A DNA stretch of 50,014 nt from Desulfonatronospira sp. (GTDB lineage: Bacteria > Desulfobacterota > Desulfovibrionia > Desulfovibrionales > Desulfonatronovibrionaceae): the NCBI GenBank assembly GCA_007125075.1, contig SLDX01000030.1:1-50014 (forward strand), read 5' to 3'. Within the stretch, counting starts at the first letter, position 1, and the number at the start of each line of letters is the position of its first letter. Made by a program: the position numbers and the translations under genes. Shown in pieces: positions 16,260 through 25,782 of this stretch. The notes under the pieces are model-generated. The model searched no databases, had not been told where the DNA came from, and saw nothing but the letters and a program-made list of their open reading frames with translations.

Positions 16260-16877
16260 ATGAGTGAACAAGAGCACTGGGAAAGAGTTTTTCTGAGCAA
16301 TCCACCTGAGAAAGTGGGCTGGTACAGGCCCAATTTGGAAACATCCTTAAACTGGATAAAAGAAATTCTGGCGGACAGGGAGGCCTTGATTATTGATGTC
16401 GGGGGCGGTGCCTCCACACTGGTAGACGACCTGCTGGCGGAGGGCTATCGTTCAATAACCGTGGCTGATCTGTCGAAGACTGCCCTGGAATTGACCAGGA
16501 AGCGGTTGGGCGAAAAAGCGGATGCAGTCACATGGATCGCGGGAGACATAACCGCTCTTGATCTGTCGTCTTCTGCGTACGACTTGTGGCATGACCGGGC
16601 CGCGTTTCACTTTTTGACTGCCGAAGATGAGCAACAGAAGTATTTGAACAATCTCAAAAAGGCCTTGAAGCCCTCAGGTTACCTGATTATAGCCACCTTT
16701 TCTCCGGAAGCGCCACCAAGATGCAGTGGACTGGAGGTTGAGCGGTATACCCCTGACAGATTGAAAAGTTTCCTGGGGCCGGATTTTATGCTTAAAAGAG
16801 ACAGAAAAGAACTGCATGTCACGCCGGGCGGGGTAGAGCAGATGTACCTGTACTGCTGTTTTCAGAGAAAAGGCTGA
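16260..16877 (+). CDS. class I SAM-dependent methyltransferase
   Basis: A 205-residue methyltransferase. Motif I is LIIDVGGGASTLVDDLL (glycine-rich SAM loop near residue 43), the acidic motif II is ITVADLSKTALELTR, the third block is VTWIAGDI, and YDLWHDRAAFHFLT is the substrate-proximal motif IV. This WHDRAxFHFL pattern is common in a widespread uncharacterised bacterial clade. The N-terminus (HWERVFLSNPPEKVGWYRP) is also characteristic of that clade. The substrate is unknown. It is placed between the ycjX-like and ycjF-like genes on the same strand, so co-expression with them is likely. Confidence 0.85.
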   Translation: MSEQEHWERVFLSNPPEKVGWYRPNLETSLNWIKEILADREALIIDVGGGASTLVDDLLAEGYRSITVADLSKTALELTRKRLGEKADAVTWIAGDITALDLSSSAYDLWHDRAAFHFLTAEDEQQKYLNNLKKALKPSGYLIIATFSPEAPPRCSGLEVERYTPDRLKSFLGPDFMLKRDRKELHVTPGGVEQMYLYCCFQRKG

Positions 16878-16937
16878 GGCCTGCATTATGGTCAAACAGG
16901 GGTAAATACAGGATCCGGTGTTGAATAAGGAATGCAC

Positions 16938-18161
16938 ATGAGCGAAAAAAGACGATCCGTGCTTGGTGATCCATTGGATCAATACAGCCTGTATGATGAG
17001 CATAAAAAAAAGATGGAACAGTCAGGGGATGAGCAGCCTGAACCTGAGGAGCAAAAAGGGCGTAAGGAAAAAGACTCAAGTTTCCGCATGATGGATACTG
17101 GGCTTGGTCAGCCTGATCCTGCTCCTGGACCGGAAGATGAAATGTATGAAGTCTCTGCGGAAGAGATCGAAGAGCTGCGCAGGGAACAGGAAAAACTGAG
17201 AAAACAGTTTGAAGAGAAACTATTGGAGCTTGAGCAGACCGGAATAAAAATTCCCCGGGCTGTATACCGTTTTGTTATGTGGGCCGCCATTTTTCTGGCT
17301 GCCATTATTGGTCTTTTTCTCATCAACCAGGCAGTCAGGTTCGCAGCGCAGATCCAGGCACTGAGCATTCCCTGGAATATTCTGGCCATTTCAGGGACAG
17401 TGCTTTTTTCCGCTGTTATCCTGGTGGTTCTGGGCAAGCTGATCGGTAAATTCCTGGCCTTGAGAAGCATGACCAGAATTGATCTCAAAGCTCTCAATCT
17501 GCTGGCTGAGAGGCGAAGATACCGCTACCTGGCAGAGCAGAAAAAAGAGGAAGCCAAAGGGGTTCTGAGCGGCTATCTCAAGGACTATAAGCTTGGTGAC
17601 CGGGAAGGCGCAGCCCTTGGCCTGGATAAGCAGGAACTTGTCCGCCTGCACTCTCACCGAAGAAATCTCTTGGACAGCAGCGGCAATGCAGATTCCGCGC
17701 ACTGGCTCAGGGAGCTTGACGAGACTTTTATCCATATCCTGGACCGGACCGCACGCAAAAGGATAAGGACCTATACCAGAGCTGTAGCCCTGGGTACTGC
17801 GGCCTCGCCCATCAGGTTCATCGATCAGATGATCGTTCTTTACGCTTCCTTAAAGCTCATAAATGAACTGATGCAGATTTACAGCCTGCGCCCGGCAATG
17901 GGCCAGAGCATGACCATCCTGGCCAGATCGATAATTCAGGCCTATCTGAGCGGGCTCATTGGAGAACATGCCGAAGCCGGTGTGGATACTCTGGGAGACT
18001 ATTACGAAAGCATTTTCGGAGAAATATCTTTGACCACGGGCATTTCCGCGGCCACAGACGCTGCCCGGTTCATCATGCCCAAAGCAGGCGAGGGAGCGCT
18101 GAACGGTTTTCTGGTCTGGCGCCTGGGCAAGCATGCCCAGAAAATGATCCGGCCGCTGTGA
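16938..18161 (+). CDS. YcjF-like/DUF697 inner-membrane protein
   Basis: A protein of about 407 residues of the TIGR01620/DUF697 type, partner of YcjX-like GTPases. The first 90 residues are acidic, Glu/Lys-rich and probably disordered or helical. Two transmembrane helices follow (FVMWAAIFLAAIIGLFLI and ILAISGTVLFSAVILVVLG, about residues 112-165), then a helical soluble region, and a C-terminal DUF697 domain containing RFIDQMIVLYASLKLINELMQ-type helices (about 290-400). The ATG at 16938 is preferred over 16932 because AAGGA lies six bases before it. Function is unknown in the family. Confidence 0.82.
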   Translation: MSEKRRSVLGDPLDQYSLYDEHKKKMEQSGDEQPEPEEQKGRKEKDSSFRMMDTGLGQPDPAPGPEDEMYEVSAEEIEELRREQEKLRKQFEEKLLELEQTGIKIPRAVYRFVMWAAIFLAAIIGLFLINQAVRFAAQIQALSIPWNILAISGTVLFSAVILVVLGKLIGKFLALRSMTRIDLKALNLLAERRRYRYLAEQKKEEAKGVLSGYLKDYKLGDREGAALGLDKQELVRLHSHRRNLLDSSGNADSAHWLRELDETFIHILDRTARKRIRTYTRAVALGTAASPIRFIDQMIVLYASLKLINELMQIYSLRPAMGQSMTILARSIIQAYLSGLIGEHAEAGVDTLGDYYESIFGEISLTTGISAATDAARFIMPKAGEGALNGFLVWRLGKHAQKMIRPL

Positions 18162-18371
18162 GATGTCCTGTGGAGCTGGAAGAAGCGATCTGTTGCGTTT
18201 TTGATCTTTATTTTCCAGTCTGGATCCGTGATCCAGAATTTACTTTCAAGCCGCTTCAGTCTTGAGAGTGAAAAAATCAAAAGTAAGTGCGGGAGGCAGG
18301 TGCAATCAGGACCACAAAAAATGATGTCACGAATTCAGGATCAAAGGCAGGATAAGCTTTTCACGCACTGG

Positions 18372-20306
18372 CTATAAAAGGCCCTTTTCCCAGTTCCACA
18401 GCCCTGGTCTGTCTTTGAGCACGATTTTTCTGGGTACCGGCTCCTTGAGGTGCAGAAAAAGAGAAAAACCGGCCCGGCGCAGTTCGGACTCAAATCCGGT
18501 CAGATTTATTTCCCAGTTGGGAAATATAAAGAAGTTTTCATCGCGTTTAGCTGCCCAGAAAGTTTCCTTTTTCGGGCTGATAAAGGGCAGAAAAGGTTTG
18601 GCCTCTCTGGCAAAGGTTCTGGAAATGCACACCGGCCACAGACCGCGGATTACCAGCCCTGTATGGATACAGGCATTTGAGGCCAGGGCGAGCAGGTCTT
18701 CTCCGGAAAGCTCCGGGCTTAACACAGCTCCGCTGAACCCCATTTCCTTAAGTACGGCCAGGGCAGCCGGATTGGCGATGTTGGAATAAGGACCTGCCCA
18801 GATATTCATGATTTCAGGGTTTTTGAACAGGCCTGCCTGCCACGGGGAGCCGAGAACAAAATTTCTGGCCCCTTTTTTGATCAGCCCGGCAATAATCTTT
18901 TGCCACTCTTCTTCCTCCCCGGGCCAGATGACCGGAGGCAGAAAAAACCAGCCGGTTTTGACAGGCCCGAATATCCTGTTTCTCTTAGTCTCAAGGCTCA
19001 GATGCAGGCCAACAGATTCTTTTTTCTTCGGAGCATACCTGAATACCTCCAGGTGCACCGGCTTGAAAGCTTTTTTCTCCGGGCTCAGTTTCTTTTGATA
19101 GCTGAAGCCGCTTGCGCTGGACCGGGTTTTTTCCGCGGACAGTTCTTTTTTGAGTTCCTGCAGCAGGTTCAACAGCTCAGGCTCCTGGCGGTCAACAAGA
19201 AAGACTGGCAGTCCCGGACCGCACCCGGGGGGGAGGTTGAATCTGCCTTTGGCCGGGACGCTTTTTCTAATTTTAACCATCCTGTGCCCGGGGCTTGCTT
19301 GACTGCCGACGCGCACCAGATCGCCGGACAGAAGGGAGATGGCCGGATTTATATAACATTCCTTCTTTCCTCCCTTAACGGTTCCCAGAAACTTTCCCGA
19401 CCCCGGTTCCCGGGAAGGGCTGACAGGGACAAACGGTCTTTGAGGTAAAAAATTGTAATTAGTGCTCTCCCGGCCCAGAGCCTGCTGCAGAAGTCCATGT
19501 GCCTCTTTTTTGGCTCCCGGATCATCAGGATTATCCCTTAAAATCCTGTAGGCCGTGACAGTATAAAAGACGTAGTGCGCGCCTTTTTTGCGGCCCTCGA
19601 TCTTCCAGGCCTCGACATTGGGCACATTGAGCAGAGTCTTGACCAGCACGTCCAGACCCAGATCCAGGCAGGAAAAATAATTAAGGCTGCGGCCTTTGTA
19701 TTCGTAGCTCCGGCGGCAGGGCTGCACGCAGCGTCCCCGGAGCCCGCTCTTGCCGCCAAGAAAGCTGCTCCACCAGCAGCGCCCGGATACTCCGTAACAC
19801 AGGGCTCCGTGCACAAAGACTTCCAGTTTGACCCGGCTTGTTCCGGCCACCTTCTTGATTTCATCAATGCTCAGTTCCCTGGGCAAAACTACCCGGCTGA
19901 TGCCCAGATTTTCCAGCTGATCCTGACCGGCTGTGGTACCGAAGGCCCCCAGGGTGGACAGGTGCAGCTCGCTTGAAATTCCGACCTGTCTGGCTAAGTC
20001 CACAAGTCCGATATCTGAAAAAATTATAGCATCAGGATGAACCATACGCTGCAGCCGGTCCAGAAGGCGGCCGGCCTTGTCCGGTTCTTCAGGCTTGATC
20101 AGGGTGTTCATGGCCACATAGACTCTGGTTCCTTTCTTGCGGGCCAGATCGGTAAGTGCGGCCAGCTGGGACAGAGAAAAGTTATCCGCTTCACTTCGGG
20201 CTGAAAAATGCTTCAGACCGCAATAGACTGCATCCGCTCCAGCGGCCAGGCCTGCCAGAAAAGAGGATTCCTGACCGGCCGGAGCAAGTATTTCAGGTTT
20301 AAACAT
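18372..20306 (-). CDS. U32 family peptidase-like protein (RlhA-like 23S rRNA hydroxylase)
   Basis: A 644-residue protein with an N-terminal TIM-barrel U32 domain (ILAPAGQESSFLAGLAAGADAVYCG). The U32 signature is EVFVHGALCYGVSGRCWWSS, and four cysteines (Cys170, 177, 193, 197) are placed as in members that bind a 4Fe-4S cluster. A long C-terminal extension brings the length close to E. coli RlhA, which hydroxylates C2501 of 23S rRNA using prephenate. Assignment to RlhA rather than another U32 enzyme rests on length and domain order only, so the substrate is uncertain. It is convergent with the DUF697 gene; the 210-bp gap between them holds no supportable gene. Confidence 0.82.
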   Translation of the reverse strand: MFKPEILAPAGQESSFLAGLAAGADAVYCGLKHFSARSEADNFSLSQLAALTDLARKKGTRVYVAMNTLIKPEEPDKAGRLLDRLQRMVHPDAIIFSDIGLVDLARQVGISSELHLSTLGAFGTTAGQDQLENLGISRVVLPRELSIDEIKKVAGTSRVKLEVFVHGALCYGVSGRCWWSSFLGGKSGLRGRCVQPCRRSYEYKGRSLNYFSCLDLGLDVLVKTLLNVPNVEAWKIEGRKKGAHYVFYTVTAYRILRDNPDDPGAKKEAHGLLQQALGRESTNYNFLPQRPFVPVSPSREPGSGKFLGTVKGGKKECYINPAISLLSGDLVRVGSQASPGHRMVKIRKSVPAKGRFNLPPGCGPGLPVFLVDRQEPELLNLLQELKKELSAEKTRSSASGFSYQKKLSPEKKAFKPVHLEVFRYAPKKKESVGLHLSLETKRNRIFGPVKTGWFFLPPVIWPGEEEEWQKIIAGLIKKGARNFVLGSPWQAGLFKNPEIMNIWAGPYSNIANPAALAVLKEMGFSGAVLSPELSGEDLLALASNACIHTGLVIRGLWPVCISRTFAREAKPFLPFISPKKETFWAAKRDENFFIFPNWEINLTGFESELRRAGFSLFLHLKEPVPRKIVLKDRPGLWNWEKGLL

Positions 20307-20426
20307 TTAAATACCATAGCAGAGGCATGCATAATTGTCCCGTGTTTTTTCAAGCCAGGGGGTTCACTTTTATGCACCGGTCACTGAGCACTGATTTACG
20401 GATCAGCCTGTGAACCGGGATGAGTG

Positions 20427-20455
20427 TTGACCATAATCTTATTAGTATCTATATT
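20427..20455 (+). promoter_or_regulatory. sigma-70-type promoter for nadA
   Basis: TTGACC (20427-20432) and TATATT (20450-20455) are separated by exactly 17 bases, 36 bases before the nadA start. An inverted pair GGTTCAC (20361-20367) and GTGAACC (20410-20416) lies just upstream and could be an operator, though its arms are far apart. Confidence 0.55.
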
Positions 20456-20491
20456 TATATGCTTAGTTTTATGACAGCCTTAAGGAGGAAT

Positions 20492-21559
20492 ATGAATCAT
20501 CATATTAAAAGAGCCCTGGATTCAGAAATCATCAAAAATCATCTTCCTCAGGGAAAAACCGTTGAAGAGCTGGAACAGGAACTGGATCACGGTGCCAGGC
20601 AGAAACTGAAGGAAGAGATCAAGGCTCTGCTCAAGGAAAAGGACGCCGTACTGGTAGCTCATTATTATGTAGCCGCAGATCTGCAGGAACTGGCCGCGGA
20701 AACCGGAGGCTTCACTTCAGATTCCCTGGATATGGCCCGTTTCGGCAATGAGCATCCTGCTTCGACTCTGGTCGTGGCCGGGGTGCGTTTCATGGGAGAA
20801 ACAGCCAAGATCCTCAATCCTGAAAAAAAGGTGCTCATGCCTGATCTGAATGCCACCTGCTCTCTGGATCTGGGTTGTCCGGTTGAAGAATTTTCCGCGT
20901 TTTGCGACGAGCATCCGCAACGTACCGTGGTAGTCTATGCCAACACCAGCGCAGAGGTAAAAGCCCGCTCCGACTGGGTGGTCACTTCCAGCATTGCTGA
21001 AAAGGTGGTTCGTCACCTGCATGAACGAGGCGAAAGCATACTTTGGGCTCCGGATAAGTATCTGGGTGATTTTGTGCACAGCAGGACCGGAGCGGATATG
21101 CTTTCCTGGAATGGAGCCTGCGTAGTGCACGAGGAATTTAAAGCCGATGCATTGAAGAAAATGCGCGAAGGAAACCCTGACGCCGGAGTGCTGGTGCATC
21201 CTGAATCCCCTAGAGGAGTCATAGACCAGGCCGACGTAGTCGGCTCCACCACTCAGCTGATCAAGGCGGCCGTGGATCTGTCCAATCAGAGATTCATCGT
21301 GGCCACGGACCGGGGCATATTCCACAAGATGCGCGAAGCTGCTCCGGGCAAGGTGTTCATTCCCGCCCCCATAGCCGGAGAGAGTGTAACCTGCATCGCC
21401 TGTGCTCACTGCCCCTGGATGGCCATGAACGGTCTGAGCAATCTGGCTCATAGTTTAAGGTCAGGCGAGAATGAGATTCATGTAGATCCGGAAACAGGAC
21501 GCAGGGCCAGGGTGGCACTCAACCGCATGATTGTCTTCGCCCGCAATCTGAAGAGTTAG
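20492..21559 (+). CDS. nadA: quinolinate synthase A
   Basis: A 355-residue NadA. It condenses iminoaspartate with dihydroxyacetone phosphate to make quinolinate, the first pyridine precursor of NAD, using an oxygen-sensitive 4Fe-4S cluster. The three cluster cysteines are visible in [10 protein letters not shown], in NGACVVHEE and in [15 protein letters not shown]. Other family motifs are [14 protein letters not shown] near the N-terminus, [14 protein letters not shown] and [10 protein letters not shown]. The ATG at 20492 is chosen because AAGGAGGAAT precedes it; longer in-frame starts would add residues outside the family consensus. nadB and nadC are not adjacent. Confidence 0.95.
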   Translation: MNHHIKRALDSEIIKNHLPQGKTVEELEQELDHGARQKLKEEIKALLKEKDAVLVAHYYVAADLQELAAETGGFTSDSLDMARFGNEHPASTLVVAGVRFMGETAKILNPEKKVLMPDLNATCSLDLGCPVEEFSAFCDEHPQRTVVVYANTSAEVKARSDWVVTSSIAEKVVRHLHERGESILWAPDKYLGDFVHSRTGADMLSWNGACVVHEEFKADALKKMREGNPDAGVLVHPESPRGVIDQADVVGSTTQLIKAAVDLSNQRFIVATDRGIFHKMREAAPGKVFIPAPIAGESVTCIACAHCPWMAMNGLSNLAHSLRSGENEIHVDPETGRRARVALNRMIVFARNLKS

Positions 21560-21591
21560 TAAGTTTTTTCACCTGTAAGTGTTTTTTAACA

Positions 21592-22314
21592 ATGCGCCTG
21601 GCCATCTTATCTGACATCCACGGAAACATCGAAGCCTTCAAAGAGGTCCTCAGGGATGTAACCGCCCAAAATGTTCAGGGCTGTTACTTTCTGGGTGACG
21701 CCATCAGCTACGGCCCGGAACCCGACCGCGTGCTCAGGCTGCTGCAGAGGCTGAATATACCCTGCGTTCTGGGCAATCACGAACTGGCTTTGATACACAG
21801 CTATGCCAGAAACTATTTCAATTTCACCACCAGGCATCATTTCGCCCAGGCGGAAAAGCTCATTTCCCTGAAGTCTAAAAAATTCATCTCCACCTGGCCG
21901 GCCTGGCGCAAGGAGCAGGGAATGATCCTGGTGCACGGCTGTCCTCCGGATTCAGCAACCAGATACCTCTTTGAGCTTGACCAGGAGCAGCTTTTCCGGG
22001 TGTTCTCCGCCATGGATTTTCCTGTTGCCTTTGTCGGGCACACCCATGAGCTGGAAATCATTGAGCAGTTTGACCATGGCATCATGCACAAAAAACTGAC
22101 TCAGGGAATACACCTTGTTCAAGGGGACAAGGCCTTGATCAATGTGGGCAGCGTGGGCCAGCCCAGAGACGGAGACAACAGGGCCAAATACATTATCTGG
22201 GAGCCTGAGAAAAAAAGTATTGAAGTCTGCTTTGTCGATTATGACATTCTCAAGTCGGCAGCCGGGATATTGAACAGGGGTTTTTCCAAAATATATGCGC
22301 AGCGGCTGTGGTGA
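21592..22314 (+). CDS. metallophosphoesterase (calcineurin-like)
   Basis: A 240-residue single-domain phosphoesterase. The binuclear metal motifs are all present: SDIHGN (Asp8, His10), LGDAISYGPEP, LGNHE, LVHGCPP and VGHTHE. The GDAISYGP form matches the family of small bacterial enzymes related to phosphodiesterase YfcE and PrpE-type phosphatases. The stop codon is only three bases before the start of a Ser/Thr kinase gene, so the two are almost certainly co-translated, and a role as the opposing protein phosphatase is possible. That pairing is inference; the native substrate could equally be a nucleotide. Confidence 0.85.
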   Translation: MRLAILSDIHGNIEAFKEVLRDVTAQNVQGCYFLGDAISYGPEPDRVLRLLQRLNIPCVLGNHELALIHSYARNYFNFTTRHHFAQAEKLISLKSKKFISTWPAWRKEQGMILVHGCPPDSATRYLFELDQEQLFRVFSAMDFPVAFVGHTHELEIIEQFDHGIMHKKLTQGIHLVQGDKALINVGSVGQPRDGDNRAKYIIWEPEKKSIEVCFVDYDILKSAAGILNRGFSKIYAQRLW

Positions 22315-22317
22315 TCC

Positions 22318-23667
22318 ATGCGCAGGATAGACGGATACAAACTGCAAAGCATTCTCGGCCGGGGGCGGATGTCCAGGGTGTACAAAGCTTTGGATGCGCG
22401 GCAGAGCCGGCTTGTGGCCCTGAAGGTTTTCAGGCCTGACGATCTTCTGCAGGACCTGGTTGAAACTGATGAACTGAGAAGAAGATTTCTTGCAGAGGCA
22501 AGGCTGATGCACGAGCTTCAACACAGGCATGTCGCGGCAGTGATCGAGACTGGTGAATACTGCGGCAGACCTTATCTTGTTCAGGAATATCTGTGCATGA
22601 ACCTGGCCCAGCTCATTGGCGAAGCTCCGGAAGTGGAGCCTCCGGCACGAAGACTGTCTCCGCTTCGAGCCCTGGAAATCGCGGATCAGACCCTGCAGGG
22701 GCTTGAGCACCTGCACCGGGCAGGAGTGGTGCACAGGGATATCAAGCCCGCGAATCTGCATATAACTCAGGACAGGCAGGTCAAGATCATTGATTTCGGT
22801 CTTTCCAGAGTCAGGGATCAGGAACTCAAATATCCACCGGGAGTTATTGTCGGGTCTCCTTATTATGCGGCCCCGGAACAGATTGAAGAACCTGACAAGG
22901 CTGACCTCAGGGCTGATCTTTATGCCTTGGGAGTGGTGCTGGTACGCATGGTTACCGGAAATCTGCCCGAAGTTCGGGATCTGAAGGATTTGGATGACGA
23001 ACTGTTTGGCCCTGAGTGGAGGGATTTTTTAAAAACCGCTCTGGCCGTGGATCCAGGCAGGCGTTTTAATGATGCCGGATCCATGCTTGAAGCCCTGAGC
23101 AGACTTAGAAGAAACTGGGAAAAAAGCAGGGACCGGGTCTGTGTTCTGACTGCAAAGGAAGCGGGTTTCCGGCGAAGCGGTCCGTTTTTGCCGCGCGGTG
23201 AGCCGTTGCACACCAAAGAATCAAAAAACCTTTCTTTTCTGGAACTGGACAGGCTGCTGCAGCCCAGGTCCCATGTGCGCAATCAGTTTCAAAAGACAGA
23301 AGACGGCATGCTTGATCAGACCACGATGCTGGTATGGGGGGAAGTCTCCAAAGAACGAATGCATTTTGAGCAGGCGCATGAATATGTGCGTTTCTTAAAC
23401 CAGAGCAGGGTGTGGCGGTTGCCCACGGTTGATGAGTTGGTTTCTCTGATGCAGCCCAGGAAAAGCCTGGAAGACTTCTGTGGTCCGGCCCTGATGCAGC
23501 TGGAAAAGCGCTTCTGGCTCTGGAGCGCTGACACAAAGTCCCGGTCCAGGGCATGGTTGGCGGACATGGAACAGGGGGCGGTAATGGATGAGGACCGTTT
23601 GTGCAGCTTTCACGTCCTTCTGGTCAGAAGTGCAGAGAAAGAAGAGCTTTCAGTTATGAATTCCTGA
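22318..23667 (+). CDS. Ser/Thr protein kinase with C-terminal DUF1566-like domain
   Basis: A 449-residue protein. Residues about 6-262 are a Hanks-type kinase: nucleotide loop GRGRMS with Ser19 in place of the third glycine, Lys36 in VALKV, catalytic HRDIKPAN (Asp141, Asn146), metal-binding DFG (Asp159) and APEQ of the P+1 loop. All catalytic residues are intact. After a basic linker, residues about 310-440 look like a DUF1566/Lcl-type domain (TMLVWGEVSKERMHFEQAHEYVRFLN, then WRLPTVDEL and FWLWSAD). No transmembrane helix is seen, so it is a soluble kinase. It follows the phosphoesterase by three bases. The DUF1566-like part may bind a ligand or substrate. Confidence 0.85.
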   Translation: MRRIDGYKLQSILGRGRMSRVYKALDARQSRLVALKVFRPDDLLQDLVETDELRRRFLAEARLMHELQHRHVAAVIETGEYCGRPYLVQEYLCMNLAQLIGEAPEVEPPARRLSPLRALEIADQTLQGLEHLHRAGVVHRDIKPANLHITQDRQVKIIDFGLSRVRDQELKYPPGVIVGSPYYAAPEQIEEPDKADLRADLYALGVVLVRMVTGNLPEVRDLKDLDDELFGPEWRDFLKTALAVDPGRRFNDAGSMLEALSRLRRNWEKSRDRVCVLTAKEAGFRRSGPFLPRGEPLHTKESKNLSFLELDRLLQPRSHVRNQFQKTEDGMLDQTTMLVWGEVSKERMHFEQAHEYVRFLNQSRVWRLPTVDELVSLMQPRKSLEDFCGPALMQLEKRFWLWSADTKSRSRAWLADMEQGAVMDEDRLCSFHVLLVRSAEKEELSVMNS

Positions 23668-23884
23668 AGTACAGTCAAGGCTAAACAAAGATAGCAGGGT
23701 GACTCAATATCTGGCAGGGATGACTTTTTAGTTGATTCATCAAGCTATAAAGGCAAATTGCCTGAAATTCCGGGCATCTATAAACCAGGGCATTTTTTAT
23801 TCAAACCCGGGCTGTCTTTTTTGCATAAATAAGCAGTTTTATTATTGTTTTGACAAAAGATTAATTAAAAAGCATATTCAAATC

Positions 23885-25216
23885 ATGAAGAAAACAGCCA
23901 TAATCGGCGGAGGGCTGGCCGGTTGCGAAGCAGCCCTGCAGCTTGCCCGCCATGATATCCAGGTCATCGTTTTTGAAATGAAGCCTGTGAAATATTCTCC
24001 GGCGCATCATAGTTCTTGCCTGGGAGAGCTTGTCTGCTCCAACTCCTTCAGATCCATGGAAACAGTCACCGGTGTGGGTCTCTTGCAGGAGGAAATGTTG
24101 AAGCTGGGCAGCCTGGTCATGGAAGCCGCGCACATATGCAGAGTCCCTGCGGGCAAAGCCCTGGCCGTGGACAGGGAAAAGTTTGCTGCTTATCTGACCT
24201 CAAGCGTGGAGAGACATCCGCTGATCCAGGTGCTCAGAAAGGAGATTAAGGATCTGGATGATCCTCTGCTGCACGAATTCGATGCAGTGATCATAGCCGC
24301 CGGGCCATTGGTCAGCGATCCTCTGGCCAAAAGCCTTTTCAGGATCATAGGCGCTGAGGATCTGTATTTTTACGACGCCATCGCCCCCATAGTCGGCGCC
24401 GAGTCCATCGATTACCAGAAGACCTTCTGGGGTTCCAGGTATAAACCAGAAGATGACGCATATCTCAATTGCCCCATGAGCCAGGAGGAATATTTCAGGT
24501 TTTATCGGGAACTGGTTGAGGCGCAAAGAGTTCCGGCCAGAGAATTTGAAAAGGAGATCCATTTCCAGGGCTGTATGCCCATTGAGGCCATGGCCGCCAA
24601 GGGGGAGCTGACCATGACTTATGGCCCATTAAAGCCGGTGGGGCTTGTTGATCCGGCAACAAACAAGCAGCCCTTTGCCGTAGTTCAGCTGCGGGCTGAA
24701 AATCTGGAGAAAACAGCCTTTAACCTGGTGGGATTTCAGACCAGGCTCAAATATAATGAGCAGAAAAGAGTATTCAGACTCATACCCGGTCTGGAAAACG
24801 CTGAATTTCTGCGTCTGGGCAGCATGCACAGGAACACTTTTGTCAATGCTCCACAGGTGCTGAACGAAAACCTTGAGCTTAAAGCCAGGCCGGGTGTTTT
24901 TCTGGCCGGACAGATAAGCGGGGTGGAAGGCTATCTGGAATCTTCAGCCTGCGGTCTGTGGCTGGGGCTCAAGCTGGGACTCGAAGCCCGGGGGAAAAAG
25001 CCTGTCCCGCCTCCCAGAGACACTGCCCTGGGGGCGCTCATGGCTCATCTGCAGAACGATGCAGTAAAATTTCAGCCCAGCAACATCCATTTCGGACTTT
25101 TTCCGCCGCTCAAGGTCAGGACGAAAAAAGCCAGGCGCAAGGAAATGCAGGCCCGGAGAGCTAAGGAAAGTTTTGAGAACTGGCTGAGACAGGTGACATC
25201 AGAAAAACTTGAGTAA
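23885..25216 (+). CDS. trmFO: methylenetetrahydrofolate--tRNA-(uracil-5-)-methyltransferase
   Basis: A 443-residue FAD enzyme that makes ribothymidine at position 54 of tRNA, using methylenetetrahydrofolate as carbon donor. The N-terminal FAD motif is IIGGGLAGCEAALQLA, and the family block SSCLGELVCSNSFRS with its cysteines follows. GCMPIEAMAAKGELTMTYGPLKPVGL and the C-terminal GQISGVEGYLESSACGL are further signatures. The ATG at 23885 starts exactly at the FAD motif; an upstream in-frame extension from 23732 lacks family homology. A gap of 217 bp separates it from the kinase gene, so it probably has its own promoter. Confidence 0.95.
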   Translation: MKKTAIIGGGLAGCEAALQLARHDIQVIVFEMKPVKYSPAHHSSCLGELVCSNSFRSMETVTGVGLLQEEMLKLGSLVMEAAHICRVPAGKALAVDREKFAAYLTSSVERHPLIQVLRKEIKDLDDPLLHEFDAVIIAAGPLVSDPLAKSLFRIIGAEDLYFYDAIAPIVGAESIDYQKTFWGSRYKPEDDAYLNCPMSQEEYFRFYRELVEAQRVPAREFEKEIHFQGCMPIEAMAAKGELTMTYGPLKPVGLVDPATNKQPFAVVQLRAENLEKTAFNLVGFQTRLKYNEQKRVFRLIPGLENAEFLRLGSMHRNTFVNAPQVLNENLELKARPGVFLAGQISGVEGYLESSACGLWLGLKLGLEARGKKPVPPPRDTALGALMAHLQNDAVKFQPSNIHFGLFPPLKVRTKKARRKEMQARRAKESFENWLRQVTSEKLE

Positions 25217-25260
25217 GCTGGCACATATGGCCTGGACACGGGATACAGCAAACAGGACTC

Positions 25261-25295
25261 GAAAAATTCACTCCAGGGGAGCGTAAATCAAAATC
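25261..25295. repeat. short dispersed repeat type B, copy 1
   Basis: A block of about 35 bases (GAAAAATTCACTCC, then GGGGAGCGTAAATCAAAATC) matches 38962-38995 (GAAAACTCACTCC, then TGGAAAGCGTAAATCAAAATC) with few mismatches. It lies between the convergent trmFO and yjbQ genes. Confidence 0.5.
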
Positions 25296-25350
25296 CTGCT
25301 TCTTCCCCGGAACAACAAAGGGCCTCATGCTCCTCCGGATGAACAGGCTG

Positions 25351-25746
25351 TTAATCTTTGATCCACTTGAGCCAGATTTTCCGGGTGCGTGGACCGTCGA
25401 ATTCGGTAAAGAAGATCTTCTGCCAGGTGCCAAGCATGACCCGGCCCTTGTGGACAATGACCTGTAATGACGGTCCGATGAGACTGCTTTTGATGTGCGC
25501 GTCACTGTTGCCTTCCGAGTGCTGATAATCGCCCCTGCGGGGAATCAGTCTTTCCAGGTTGACCAGAATGTCCCGGACAACTGAGGGGTCGGCGCCTTCA
25601 TTTATGGTCAGCCCGCCTGTGGTATGAGAGCAATAAAGAGTCAGAACCCCGTCTTCCAGCCGGTTGGAAGTCAGGTAGTCCTGCACCTCACCGGTAATAT
25701 CCACAAACTGTTCTCTTTTTGAAGTCTTGACCGTCAAGGAATCCAT
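25351..25746 (-). CDS. YjbQ/UPF0047 family protein
   Basis: A 131-residue member of the YjbQ family, some of which show weak thiamin-phosphate synthase activity. The conserved block is LYCSHTTGGLTINEGADPSV, with metal/phosphate-binding His and Glu, followed by HSEGNSDAHIKSSLIG with further histidines and the C-terminal LGTWQKIFFTEFDGPR. Length is normal for the family. The physiological role is unsettled. It is divergent from the Mut7-C gene, with only 36 bases between the two starts. Confidence 0.88.
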   Translation of the reverse strand: MDSLTVKTSKREQFVDITGEVQDYLTSNRLEDGVLTLYCSHTTGGLTINEGADPSVVRDILVNLERLIPRRGDYQHSEGNSDAHIKSSLIGPSLQVIVHKGRVMLGTWQKIFFTEFDGPRTRKIWLKWIKD

Positions 25747-25782
25747 GTTTTACCTCCCGGTTAATAAATTCAGGTTAAAAAT

